From: Bacteroidales bacterium UBA2632
GTDB taxonomy: Bacteria; Bacteroidota; Bacteroidia; Bacteroidales; Dysgonomonadaceae
Length of the DNA stretch: 14,037 bases
NCBI GenBank assembly: GCA_002359825.1
Contig: DENY01000127.1
Coordinates: 1-14,037, forward strand
Direction of reading: 5' to 3'
Each line of letters opens with the position of its first letter. The first letter of the stretch is position 1. Shown here in pieces: positions 6,796 to 14,037 of this stretch. The position numbers were made by a program, and so were the translations under genes. The notes under the pieces were generated by a model, which was given only the letters and a program-made list of their open reading frames with translations, did not search any database and was not told the DNA's origin.

Positions 6796-8157
6796 TTAAT
6801 ATCTTTGTTTACTTATCAGTTGCTTTAAAACTTTTCGTTGACGAATGAAAAAAGTGAAGGCTAAGAGAGATGCAAGAAAATCTGATACGGGAGTAGCTGC
6901 CCAAACTCCATCCAAGCCAAACATACGAGGCAATATAATGATACTTGGAATCAAGAAAATTAATTGTCGACTTAAACTTAGAATAATAGATTTCTTTGCT
7001 TGTCCAATACTTTGAAAGTAACCTGATATGACAACTTGAAAACCTACAAGTGGAAATGCAAGGATACTAATGCGCATTGCATTTTCCGCTAAATCTAATA
7101 ATTGAAGATCTGATGTAAATGCTTGAGCAAACAATCTTGGGAAAAACACTCCAAACAGAAATCCCAATGTAGTTACAATGGACGCAATTTTAATACCATA
7201 ATAAAAAGTGGCTTTAACACGCTCATATATCTCTGCACCATAGTTATATCCTATTATTGGTTGCAACCCTTGGTTCAGACCAATTACAAACATGGTAATA
7301 AGCATTAACAATGACATAAGTATTCCATACGCACCTATAGCCAAGTCGCCTCCGTAATTTTTTAGAGATGTATTCATCAACACGGCAACACCAGATGCCG
7401 CTACTTGCATGAAGAAAGGAGAAAGCCCAATTGAAACTATGGCAATAAGGATATCTTTTTCGAAACGCATATTTTTTTTGCGTAATCTCAGGGTGGTAGT
7501 TTTTCTTGTAAAATGATGCATTACAAATAGCATCCCTATGAACATAGATATAATGGTAGCCCACGCTACACCAGCAATACCCATCCCGAACACAAAAATA
7601 AAAATCGGATCTAAAATAATATTCAAAGCTGCACCAATAAGCATGGTATACATGGCTTTCTGTGGATATCCTGAAGCTCGCATCATGCTGTTGAAACTAT
7701 ACGTCATGGTTACAAATATATTACCGGGTAATATAATTTGAAGATAATCTCTTGCATAAGGATAGGTTTCTTCACTCGCCCCAAAAGCCATAAGAATTGG
7801 CTCTAAGAAAACCATCAGTAGCGTAATGAAAACCACGTTGAGAAGAATGGTCAATAGGAATGAGTTTCCAAGAATCTTCTCAGCTCTTTCAGGATCTTTT
7901 TTTCCTAAATTAATTGAGATTCTGCTTGACGCTCCAGCTCCAACAAGCATTCCCAAAGCAGCTGTAAGATTCATCACTGGGAATGTTACAGCCAAACCAG
8001 ATATAGCTAATGCACCCACTCCTTGACCAATAAAGACACGATCGACAATATTGTATGTGGCGTTTACCATAGTTCCAACAATGGCTGGAAGTGCATAATT
8101 CCAAACAAGTTTACTTATCTTTTTGGTTTCTAATTCTATTTCTCTGGTTGGTCTCAA
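6796..8157 (-). CDS. MATE family multidrug/toxin efflux transporter
   Basis: Inner-membrane cation-coupled antiporter of the MATE superfamily (NorM/MepA-like); the substrate cannot be read from sequence. 453 residues with about 12 hydrophobic segments in two homologous halves. A MatE-type N-terminus (LVWNYALPAIVGTMVNATYNIVDRVFIGQ region, about 18-45) is followed by GLAVTFPVMNL and a small-residue loop MLVGAGASS; the second half shows the matching GLNQGLQPIIGYNYGA segment near 305-320. The start is TTG at 8157: the preceding in-frame codons are TTA, three AAA and ATT after a TAA stop, there is no upstream ATG or GTG, and the next ATG would remove the first helix. An unbroken A9 run just upstream fits the A-rich, Shine-Dalgarno-poor leaders of Bacteroidota. 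The stop codon is followed by a 130-bp gap without a clear terminator before gpmA. Confidence 0.92.
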   Translation of the reverse strand: MRPTREIELETKKISKLVWNYALPAIVGTMVNATYNIVDRVFIGQGVGALAISGLAVTFPVMNLTAALGMLVGAGASSRISINLGKKDPERAEKILGNSFLLTILLNVVFITLLMVFLEPILMAFGASEETYPYARDYLQIILPGNIFVTMTYSFNSMMRASGYPQKAMYTMLIGAALNIILDPIFIFVFGMGIAGVAWATIISMFIGMLFVMHHFTRKTTTLRLRKKNMRFEKDILIAIVSIGLSPFFMQVAASGVAVLMNTSLKNYGGDLAIGAYGILMSLLMLITMFVIGLNQGLQPIIGYNYGAEIYERVKATFYYGIKIASIVTTLGFLFGVFFPRLFAQAFTSDLQLLDLAENAMRISILAFPLVGFQVVISGYFQSIGQAKKSIILSLSRQLIFLIPSIIILPRMFGLDGVWAATPVSDFLASLLAFTFFIRQRKVLKQLISKQRY

Positions 8158-8220
8158 TAATTTTTTTTTAATTTAGATAAATATGGAGGTAAAACTCGTA
8201 AGTCATAAACATTTAACAAT

Positions 8221-8228
8221 CAAATATA
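8221..8228 (-). promoter_or_regulatory. Candidate -7 element for the MATE gene
   Basis: On the minus strand this is TATATTTG, an exact match to TAnnTTTG, 63 bp before the TTG start. Upstream TTG triplets exist but at about 24 or 9 bp spacing rather than about 19, so the -33 part is uncertain. A perfect 15-bp palindrome lies immediately upstream (8249-8263). Confidence 0.4.
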
Positions 8229-8248
8229 AAACTACAGCAAACTTAAGT

Positions 8249-8263
8249 ATTGCAAGTTGCAAT
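8249..8263. promoter_or_regulatory. Perfect 15-bp palindrome upstream of MATE promoter
   Basis: ATTGCAA-G-TTGCAAT, two 7-bp arms around one central base. It shares its last base with the stop codon of the upstream cysteine-desulfidase-like gene and sits 20 bp upstream of the MATE -7 candidate, about where the -33 region or an operator would be. It could be a regulator binding site or chance; there is no T-run to make it a terminator. Confidence 0.35.
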
Positions 8264-9546
8264 TATTTCTTATTTGTCATGATATCGAGTACAATTTTGT
8301 CGGTTTCAGCCATTCCTCTCTTTCCGATATCAGCCATATTCCTAATTGTTTGATCTACACCTTCATCCACAATACCTTCTTGCGAACTAATTACTCCCTT
8401 TTCTATTGCCATTAGAGCCGAAAGTAATGCAGTGGATACGCCACTCGAAATCTTAAGCGAGAAACTTGGTTTTGCGCCATCACAAATCATACCCGTGATA
8501 TTGGCAATCATATTTTTAGTCGCAAATGTCACCTGTTCGTACGTCCCACCCATCAAGTAGGTTATGCCACAACTTGATCCTGTGGACGCTACAACGCAAC
8601 CACAAAGGGCTGAAAGTCTGCCTAAATATTGCTTGATGTAGATGACTGACAGATTACTTAACACTAAAGCACGTATAAGTGTTTGCTCATCAGCTCCAAA
8701 TTCTTCTGCATAAGAAAGTACAGGCATGGTTGAAGCTATACCCTGGTTGCCACTTCCAGAGTTGCTCATAACTGCCACTTTCGCTCCATCCATGCGAACA
8801 TCGCAAGCTGCAGAAGTGGCAATTAACATCTTCGAATGTGGATTATTTCCGAAAAGGGAACGTCCTTTTTTGCCAGCCAAAATTTGTGACACATTGTGTC
8901 CGTAAACATCACTTTGCGCCATTTCTGAAACCTCTCTATTCATTTTAGCTGCTGCATAAATAAAGTTGAGTTCCTCAATAGGCGATTCATGCGCATAGTC
9001 ATATACTTTTTTCAGATTCAGTTCAACAGTTTCGACATCAGCACTAATCTCTTCAAACTTTCTTGAGAGCAAAACCTCTCCATCTTTTTCTAAATGCGAA
9101 AAGAACGTGTGAGAACCACTAATGACAGTTTTCACACTATTATTTCCATGTTTACAAACTACCTCTATGTAAAGATTGTCAACAGTATCTTCTTTGACAG
9201 CAATGTTTATTCTCTCTTCATTAATAAACCGCTTAGCCTCTTCCAAATCATTTGCATCGAAATCGCTTAACAACTCCAATCCATATTCTGATTTAGCAAT
9301 CAACGCACCAAGCGCAATTGCAATAGGTAATCCAATCATTTTAGTTCCAGGAATACCAACACCCATAGCGTTTTTGATTACGTTTGCACTTAAAAAAACA
9401 TCGATTTTTTCTGGTCGATGTTCCAATAATTCTGATGCTTTAGCAACGCAAAGCGATACTGCAATAGGTTCTGTACATCCAATTGCAGGCACAATTTCTT
9501 TTTCCATAAGAAGTTTAATTGCTTTACGCTCAGCTAAAGACAACAT
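8263..9546 (-). CDS. UPF0597 / L-cysteine desulfidase-like protein (serine dehydratase alpha-fold)
   Basis: 427 residues of the UPF0597 family (E. coli YhaM/CyuA type), built on the serine dehydratase alpha-chain fold. Characterised relatives use a [4Fe-4S] cluster to degrade L-cysteine to pyruvate, sulfide and ammonia, so cytosolic cysteine catabolism is the best inference. Visible signatures: PAIGCTEP at 20-27 with C24, the expected N-terminal cluster cysteine; GVGIPGTK at 62-69; SGSGNQG at 263-269, the hallmark of the family; cysteines C315, C317 and C326 in the LCGCVVASTGSSCG segment; and C355 in MICDGAKPS. The N-terminal and two C-terminal Cys positions match the three-cysteine pattern reported for archaeal L-cysteine desulfidase. 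The start is ATG at 9546, directly before a conserved-looking LSLAERKAI segment. The MATE gene follows after 105 bp, so a functional link, for example export of cysteine or a related compound, is possible but unproven. L-serine deamination is an alternative activity. Confidence 0.88.
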   Translation of the reverse strand: MLSLAERKAIKLLMEKEIVPAIGCTEPIAVSLCVAKASELLEHRPEKIDVFLSANVIKNAMGVGIPGTKMIGLPIAIALGALIAKSEYGLELLSDFDANDLEEAKRFINEERINIAVKEDTVDNLYIEVVCKHGNNSVKTVISGSHTFFSHLEKDGEVLLSRKFEEISADVETVELNLKKVYDYAHESPIEELNFIYAAAKMNREVSEMAQSDVYGHNVSQILAGKKGRSLFGNNPHSKMLIATSAACDVRMDGAKVAVMSNSGSGNQGIASTMPVLSYAEEFGADEQTLIRALVLSNLSVIYIKQYLGRLSALCGCVVASTGSSCGITYLMGGTYEQVTFATKNMIANITGMICDGAKPSFSLKISSGVSTALLSALMAIEKGVISSQEGIVDEGVDQTIRNMADIGKRGMAETDKIVLDIMTNKK

Positions 9547-9591
9547 ATATATTTTGTATTAAAGAGTTTGATTTTGCACTTGAGTGAGATG

Positions 9592-9599
9592 CAAATTTA
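9592..9599 (-). promoter_or_regulatory. Candidate -7 element for the cysteine desulfidase-like gene
   Basis: On the minus strand, TAAATTTG matches TAnnTTTG 46 bp before the ATG at 9546. A TTTA lies about 18 bp upstream as an imperfect -33 element. This gives a 5' UTR of roughly 35-40 nt. It is divergent from the plus-strand promoter at 9691. Confidence 0.45.
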
Positions 9600-9690
9600 C
9601 ATAAACTCAATGAATAATAAAGCATCGAGCAGAAAACAGATACTGACAGCCAAATGTTTAATTATTTTTCGCAATTAAAAAAGAAAGTTA

Positions 9691-9698
9691 TATATTTG
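9691..9698 (+). promoter_or_regulatory. Candidate -7 element for the DUF2851 gene
   Basis: TATATTTG, an exact TAnnTTTG match, with TTTCG at 9667-9671 as an imperfect -33 element 19 bp upstream. The predicted transcript start, near 9704-9706, is only about 15 nt before the ATG at 9720. It lies downstream of the in-frame ATG at 9654, which supports 9720 as the real start. Confidence 0.5.
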
Positions 9699-9719
9699 GG
9701 AACACAAATAAAATTAGCC

Positions 9720-11009
9720 ATGAGTTATCCAGAGCAACTACTTCATTACATTTGGAAATACAAGCTTTATGCCAACAGTGAGTTCCTTTCAATCGAGAAC
9801 GAAGAAATAGAGATTCTTGATACAGGGATGTTGAATGTGAATGCGGGCCCTGACTTCTTTAATGCAAAAATAAAGATAGGCAGTAAGACATGGGCAGGTA
9901 ATATTGAAATACACAAAGCATCATCTGACTGGAAAAAACACAAGCATCACACTGACCCTGCTTACAATTCAATCATATTGCATGTAGTTGAACTAAGAGA
10001 TTGTGATATTGTTACACAAGAAGGAAGAAAAATTCCACAAATTGCTATTAAAATACCCGACAATGTCGCAGCCAACTATTCACAACTCTTGTCATCCAAC
10101 TTTGCCATCCCTTGCGACAACAAGATGAAAGATATTCCAAAAATACATTTAAACAATTGGCTCTCTGGATTGCTCGTAGAAAGATTGGAAAGAAAGACCA
10201 ATGATATATACACTCTGTTGGATAAATTCAACAACTCGTGGGATGAAACTTTCTATGTGTTATTGGCGCGCAACTTTGGTTTTGGTTTAAACTCAGATGT
10301 CTTTGAACGATTGGCCTTGAGTTTACCCTATTTTTATATTCAAAAACACAGTGACGATATCTTTCAAGTTGAAGCACTACTGTTTGGCCAAGCCGGTTTA
10401 CTTGAAGACGACTTTATATTGGAGGATTACTTTCTTCAATTAAAAAAAGAATACCAGTTCTTGCGAAAGAAGTACACCCTCAATAACTTAGATGGATTCC
10501 TATTTAAATCTTTACGCGTTCGTCCACAAGGATTTCCACAAGTTCGCATTGCACAGTTGGCCGCTGTTTTGCAACAGTCGAAACGTCTTTTCTCTCATGT
10601 ACTCGAAAAAAAAGATGAACATATGCTCCGTCTGTTTTTTCATATCAATGCATCGGAGTATTGGCAAACGCACTATACATTTGGCAAAACTTCAAATAAG
10701 AAAACCAAGTACCCCGGTGATACCTCTATCAATGTTATTCTTATTAACACTATTGTGCCTATACTTTTTGCGTACGGCAAGAGAAACAATATTGAGAAAT
10801 ACTGTACTCGTGCTTTAAGTATTTTAGAAGATTTAAAACCAGAGAGAAACAGCATTGTGACAGAGTTTAAGAAATTTGGAATATCCCCACTCAATGCTGC
10901 CGACACACAAGCTCTCATACAATTGAGGAAAGAGTACTGCAACCAACACAAGTGTTTGTACTGCAAAGTTGGGTATCAAATACTTTCGGGAAAAATGGAT
11001 GCCGTCTAA
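9720..11009 (+). CDS. DUF2851 family protein, function unknown
   Basis: Recognised as the Bacteroidota DUF2851 family, which has no established function. 429 residues from ATG 9720, where the family-like SYPEQLLHYIWKYKLY begins; the frame is open to an ATG at 9654, but those 22 extra residues are low-complexity and a promoter lies between. No signal peptide or membrane helix, so probably cytosolic. The N-terminal block has NAGPDFFNAKI (40-51, D45), then WAGNIEIHKASSDW (58-71, E63, H65, D70), a His cluster at 74, 76 and 77, D79 and SIILHVV (84-90). The GPDF...GNIEIH spacing resembles a PD-(D/E)XK nuclease core (inference). C132 in AIPC and a C-terminal C407-x4-C412-x2-C415 could bind a metal or Fe-S cluster. 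It precedes an envelope lipoprotein and a DUF3108 gene on the same strand. Confidence 0.85.
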   Translation: MSYPEQLLHYIWKYKLYANSEFLSIENEEIEILDTGMLNVNAGPDFFNAKIKIGSKTWAGNIEIHKASSDWKKHKHHTDPAYNSIILHVVELRDCDIVTQEGRKIPQIAIKIPDNVAANYSQLLSSNFAIPCDNKMKDIPKIHLNNWLSGLLVERLERKTNDIYTLLDKFNNSWDETFYVLLARNFGFGLNSDVFERLALSLPYFYIQKHSDDIFQVEALLFGQAGLLEDDFILEDYFLQLKKEYQFLRKKYTLNNLDGFLFKSLRVRPQGFPQVRIAQLAAVLQQSKRLFSHVLEKKDEHMLRLFFHINASEYWQTHYTFGKTSNKKTKYPGDTSINVILINTIVPILFAYGKRNNIEKYCTRALSILEDLKPERNSIVTEFKKFGISPLNAADTQALIQLRKEYCNQHKCLYCKVGYQILSGKMDAV

Positions 11010-11078
11010 TTAATAGATGAAAAGTAATGTTTTACTTATTTTTGGCAAGCATTTTTTATCATACTCCCCAAAACGTTG

Positions 11079-11086
11079 TACTTTTG
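11079..11086 (+). promoter_or_regulatory. Candidate -7 element for the Ig-like lipoprotein gene
   Basis: TACTTTTG matches TAnnTTTG, with a TTTTA at 11054-11058 about 20 bp upstream. The expected transcript start near 11093 is about 38 nt before the ATG at 11131 and downstream of the in-frame ATG at 11017, which supports the later start. A second match, TATTTTTG, is at 11037-11044. Confidence 0.4.
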
Positions 11087-11130
11087 TATGTTCAACCAGT
11101 GTTGATTTTTATTTAATTCGTAATCTGACT

Positions 11131-13086
11131 ATGTATTTTAACAAGAGATTTATTTATCAAATATTATATTCAATAGGGAGTTTACTGCTATTATATGGTT
11201 GTGCAAATATTGCGTCTCCTACTGGTGGTTTGTATGATGTGGATCCACCTAAAGTTGTAAAAGCATCTCCTGATTTTAATGCTTTGAATAATGAAAAAAC
11301 TAAAATTGAAATTGTCTTTGATGAGAATATTAAGATAGAGAAACCGATGGAGAAAGTAATCATAGCTCCTCCTCAAAAAAAGTTTCCAATTATAAAAGCG
11401 CAAGGTAATAAAGCCATAGTTGAATTAGAAGATGAACTAATACCCAATACAACCTACACAATAGACTTCACAGATGCCATAGTGGATAACAATGAAGGGA
11501 ACACTTTAGAAAACTTTTCATACTCATTTTCTACAGGTGGCGTAATAGATACACTGGCAGTTTCTGGGACGGTGCTCCATGCCGAGAACTTAGAACCCAC
11601 CCAAGGTATATATGTAGGAATTCATTCAAATATGAATGATACGGCATTTACAAACATCCCATTTGAAAGAATCTCAAGAACAGACTCTCGTGGAAGATTT
11701 ACCATCAAAGGCATAGCAGAAGGTAAATATAAAGTGTATGCACTGGGTGATTTAAACAGAAGTTATAGCTACGACAATCCACAGGAAGAAATAGCCTTTC
11801 TAGACTCCATCCTTATCCCCACAACAGAATTAGCGATGCGCAATGACACTTTGTTTATAGACAGTCTCACCATTGATACAATTTATAATATCGAATATAC
11901 TCGTTTTCTACCTGACGATATACTTTTGAGGTCTTTTGAATCGGGCTTTAAAAGACAATATTTGCAAAAGCATGAAAGGCCTGTTCCTTATAAATTAGAT
12001 TTATTATTTGCCGCACCTACAGAGAAACCTAAGTTCACTTTACTCCAACCCACTGCAACATCAGATAAATGGTATGTAAAAGAGAGTAATGTAACCAATG
12101 ACACTGTTTCTATTTGGATTACCGATTCATTAATTTACAAAGCAGATACGGTAAAGCTCCAAGTGAGTTACCTGCGCACAGACACATTGAACAATCATGT
12201 TCTTGACACAGACACGTTAAACTTCACATTCAGAGGGTCAACAAAGAAATCAACTGAGAAGAAAAAAGATGCCGAAGCAGAAGAACCTATTCGTCATTTA
12301 GGAATTCGCCACAACGTTCAGAGCACGCATGAAATATATAACTCACTATTTTTTGAATTTGAACAACCGGTTGCTAATTTCGATTCTACAGAAATAAAAC
12401 TTGAGCATATAATAGACTCTACATTTACTCCTCTCGACTATAAACTTATTCCCGATTCATTAAATCAAAGACGTTATCGCATAAAATACAAATGGGAACC
12501 AGGTGAGAAATATAAGTTGTCGATAGATTCAGCCGTTTTTGTAAGTGAATATGGTCTTCACAACAATAAGTTGGAACAACTGTTTACTGTTAAGGAATTG
12601 GAACAGTACGGAAACTTGGTTTTTATAATTAGTGGATTACCTCAAGCAAAAACAGCTTACGTGGAGTTGCTTGATGCGCAGGATAAACCTTTTAGGAAAG
12701 TACGTGTCAAAAACGACGAAGCTTTATTTATGGATTTAAACCCTGGGAAACTATACGCTCGTCTTTTCATAGATGATAACGAAGATGGCATTTGGACTAC
12801 GGGTAATTATGAACAAAAGCGTCAACCAGAAACGGTTTACTATAATCCCAAATGGTATGAAATTAGAGCATTTACCAATCACGAGGAGTCATGGGATTTG
12901 AATGAACGTCCATTTGAGAACCAAAAGCCCCTTGACATAACAAAAAATAAACCGGAGGAAAAGAAGAAACGAAATAGAAATGAAGAAGATCAAAGAAATA
13001 ATAGAGATAGACAATCAAACAGACAGTCTACCAATCCATCTATGAATATGGGAGGAGGCATGCGGGGAATGCAACAAAACAGGTAG
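11131..13086 (+). CDS. Ig-like domain-containing lipoprotein (Bacteroidota)
   Basis: 651 residues from ATG 11131; the frame extends to 11017, but only the later start gives a normal lipoprotein signal: basic MYFNKR, a hydrophobic stretch 11-22, then lipobox LYGC with lipidated C24. Tyr at -2 is unusual for a lipobox. The residues after the Cys (ANIASPTGG) lack the acidic export signal of surface lipoproteins, so a periplasm-facing location is more likely (inference). An SbsA-type Ig-like domain (Big_5) spans about 39-136, starting at DPPKVV and including IEIVFDENI, NTTYTIDF and the closing SYSFSTG. A carboxypeptidase-regulatory/prealbumin-like beta domain follows at about 143-230 (SGTV...SRGRFTIKGIAEGKYKVYAL). 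A Lys/Glu linker lies near 370-387, and a second conserved region near 500-600 contains LFIDDNEDGIW. The tail from about 608 is highly charged and Asn/Arg/Gln-rich, ending in Gly-Met repeats. Role unknown, probably envelope. Confidence 0.85.
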   Translation: MYFNKRFIYQILYSIGSLLLLYGCANIASPTGGLYDVDPPKVVKASPDFNALNNEKTKIEIVFDENIKIEKPMEKVIIAPPQKKFPIIKAQGNKAIVELEDELIPNTTYTIDFTDAIVDNNEGNTLENFSYSFSTGGVIDTLAVSGTVLHAENLEPTQGIYVGIHSNMNDTAFTNIPFERISRTDSRGRFTIKGIAEGKYKVYALGDLNRSYSYDNPQEEIAFLDSILIPTTELAMRNDTLFIDSLTIDTIYNIEYTRFLPDDILLRSFESGFKRQYLQKHERPVPYKLDLLFAAPTEKPKFTLLQPTATSDKWYVKESNVTNDTVSIWITDSLIYKADTVKLQVSYLRTDTLNNHVLDTDTLNFTFRGSTKKSTEKKKDAEAEEPIRHLGIRHNVQSTHEIYNSLFFEFEQPVANFDSTEIKLEHIIDSTFTPLDYKLIPDSLNQRRYRIKYKWEPGEKYKLSIDSAVFVSEYGLHNNKLEQLFTVKELEQYGNLVFIISGLPQAKTAYVELLDAQDKPFRKVRVKNDEALFMDLNPGKLYARLFIDDNEDGIWTTGNYEQKRQPETVYYNPKWYEIRAFTNHEESWDLNERPFENQKPLDITKNKPEEKKKRNRNEEDQRNNRDRQSNRQSTNPSMNMGGGMRGMQQNR

Positions 13087-13160
13087 ATTGTAAGTTGCTA
13101 CTCTATAATTACACTCCTTGATTTTTAACACAAACAAAATAAAAAATTAAATTGATTATA

Positions 13161-13970
13161 ATGAAAAATAAACATGCATATGTAATTATCGCTTTATTGT
13201 TTTCTGTTATTAGCTTCAGCCTACAGGGCCAAACTAAACTAAAAAACAATGCTTTTGAGGCTGGCGAAAAACTCACATACGATTTATATTATAAATATGG
13301 AATAATAAACATGAAAGGTGGTAAAGCCACTTTGAATACTGAAGCAACAACATACAATAACAAGGATGCATATAAGATGTCTCTTCATGCCTCCACTGGA
13401 GGTTTTGTAGGGAGTATTTTCACTGTCGATGACACGCTCACGAGTTATATGGACAAAAACTTAGTACCATTATTATTCATAAAAGGAGCGAGTGAAGGAA
13501 AAGACTACACACGAGAGCGTCAAATATATACCTATGAAAACGGCAAAACATCCATCAGAGCTATACGCCATATAAATGGAAATTTTAAATTTGATGAAAC
13601 CGTGAGCACTTCTCGTTGCACGTATGACATGATGTCTATATTGGCATTCGCTCGAACATTGGACTATTCTAAAATGCAAAGAGGAGATAATACCCAAGTC
13701 CAATTTATAACCGGTAAACGCTTGGTTGACATGCATATTAGATATATGGGAACTACTAACATGACAGTAAACAATGGCAAAACGTATGAAGCAGTAGAGT
13801 TGTCGCTTATGATTTTAGACAAAGCCTTTGTGGACCAAGAAGAAGCTATGAGAGTTTGGATAACGAATGATGAGAACAAACTACCTCTTCAGATTTATAC
13901 TAAATTGAAAATAGGTGAAATGCGTTCCATTTTAAAAGACTTCTCAGGTAATAAACATCCAATAAATTAA
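13161..13970 (+). CDS. DUF3108 domain-containing exported protein
   Basis: 269 residues from ATG 13161; an in-frame TTG at 13152 is rejected because it only adds three residues before a good ATG. The N-terminal signal peptide has a KNK n-region, a hydrophobic core at about 7-20 and probable cleavage near 23-24, without a lipobox, so it is periplasmic or outer-membrane associated. The mature start FEAGEKLTYDLYYKYG followed by GGKATL is the characteristic opening of DUF3108. The remainder is beta-rich, as expected for this family, and a single Cys lies in TSRCTYDMM. The family has no established biochemical role. It is 74 bp after the lipoprotein gene with no terminator seen between them, and 20 bp before another exported protein, so it may be cotranscribed with its neighbours (inference). 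Confidence 0.86.
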   Translation: MKNKHAYVIIALLFSVISFSLQGQTKLKNNAFEAGEKLTYDLYYKYGIINMKGGKATLNTEATTYNNKDAYKMSLHASTGGFVGSIFTVDDTLTSYMDKNLVPLLFIKGASEGKDYTRERQIYTYENGKTSIRAIRHINGNFKFDETVSTSRCTYDMMSILAFARTLDYSKMQRGDNTQVQFITGKRLVDMHIRYMGTTNMTVNNGKTYEAVELSLMILDKAFVDQEEAMRVWITNDENKLPLQIYTKLKIGEMRSILKDFSGNKHPIN

Positions 13971-13990
13971 ATTCAAAAACAAAAAAGTTT

Positions 13991-14037
13991 ATGAAGAAGC
14001 TCTTATTTAACACCCTAATTTTATCAATTATGATGGT
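13991..14037 (+). CDS. Start of an exported protein, cut by the window end
   Basis: An ATG 20 bp after the DUF3108 stop opens a frame running off the window: 15 codons, beginning MKKLLFNTLILSIMM. This is a typical positively charged plus hydrophobic signal-peptide start, preceded by an A-rich leader. The protein cannot be identified from this fragment. The tight spacing suggests cotranscription with the DUF3108 gene. Confidence 0.6.
   Translation, partial: MKKLLFNTLILSIMM

Noticed and set aside
9176..9562. 128-codon plus-strand frame opposite the cysteine desulfidase-like gene
   Set aside because: It is antisense to a well-conserved coding region and has a composition typical of an antisense shadow, with no start context or domain.
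9654..9719. N-terminal extension of the DUF2851 gene from the ATG at 9654
   Set aside because: The added 22 residues are low-complexity, the family-like opening starts at 9720, and a TATATTTG promoter element at 9691-9698 lies inside the extension.
11017..11130. N-terminal extension of the Ig-like lipoprotein from the ATG at 11017
   Set aside because: It would put 38 residues in front of a normal lipoprotein signal peptide and overlap a candidate promoter; ATG 11131 is the sensible start.
13152..13160. TTG start nine bases upstream of the DUF3108 gene
   Set aside because: The ATG at 13161 opens a normal signal peptide, and the TTG only adds three residues.
1..14037. A new multi-gene defence, mobile or biosynthetic system
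   Set aside because: The genes are core replication, redox, glycolysis, transport and envelope functions; nothing indicates a defence island, phage, conjugative element or biosynthetic cluster.

Overview
The window is a piece of a Bacteroidales chromosome (Bacteroidota). The evidence is the DnaE with the family-specific insertion after its first PHP block, the TAnnTTTG-type -7 promoter elements in front of several genes, the weak or absent Shine-Dalgarno sequences with A-rich leaders, and three Bacteroidota-type proteins (DUF2851, an Ig-like lipoprotein, DUF3108) in a row. The sequence is AT-rich. I cannot assign a genus; the extragenic repeats between 5433 and 5757 resemble ones I associate with Prevotella and relatives, but that is only an impression.

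Layout. 1-4046 (+): DNA polymerase III alpha subunit dnaE, missing its N-terminus at the window edge, then thioredoxin trxA 44 bp later. A nine-copy AGT microsatellite and a perfect 11-bp hairpin terminator follow. 4266-5393 (+): a secreted GH33-type sialidase with five Asp boxes and a full catalytic residue set. 5394-5921: a 528-bp gap between convergent genes, holding a cluster of degenerate palindromic repeats and the gpmA terminator. 5922-9546 (-): gpmA (glycolytic phosphoglycerate mutase), a MATE efflux transporter starting at TTG, and a UPF0597/L-cysteine desulfidase-like protein. These three are co-directional but separated by 105-130 bp and each has its own candidate promoter, so they are probably not one tight operon. 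9547-9719 is a divergent promoter region. 9720-14037 (+): DUF2851 protein, Ig-like lipoprotein, DUF3108 protein and the first codons of another exported protein; the last three all begin with export signals.

Most of the window is housekeeping or ordinary metabolic DNA. I see no phage, insertion sequence, CRISPR array, RNA gene, toxin-antitoxin or defence island. The least explained parts are the palindromic repeat cluster at 5433-5757, the AGT tract after trxA, and the uncharacterised DUF2851 protein, whose conserved-looking Asp/Glu/His and Cys residues suggest a metal-dependent enzyme. Several starts were placed downstream of the longest open frame (gpmA 6665, DUF2851 9720, lipoprotein 11131, DUF3108 13161), using homology, ATG versus TTG and promoter position.
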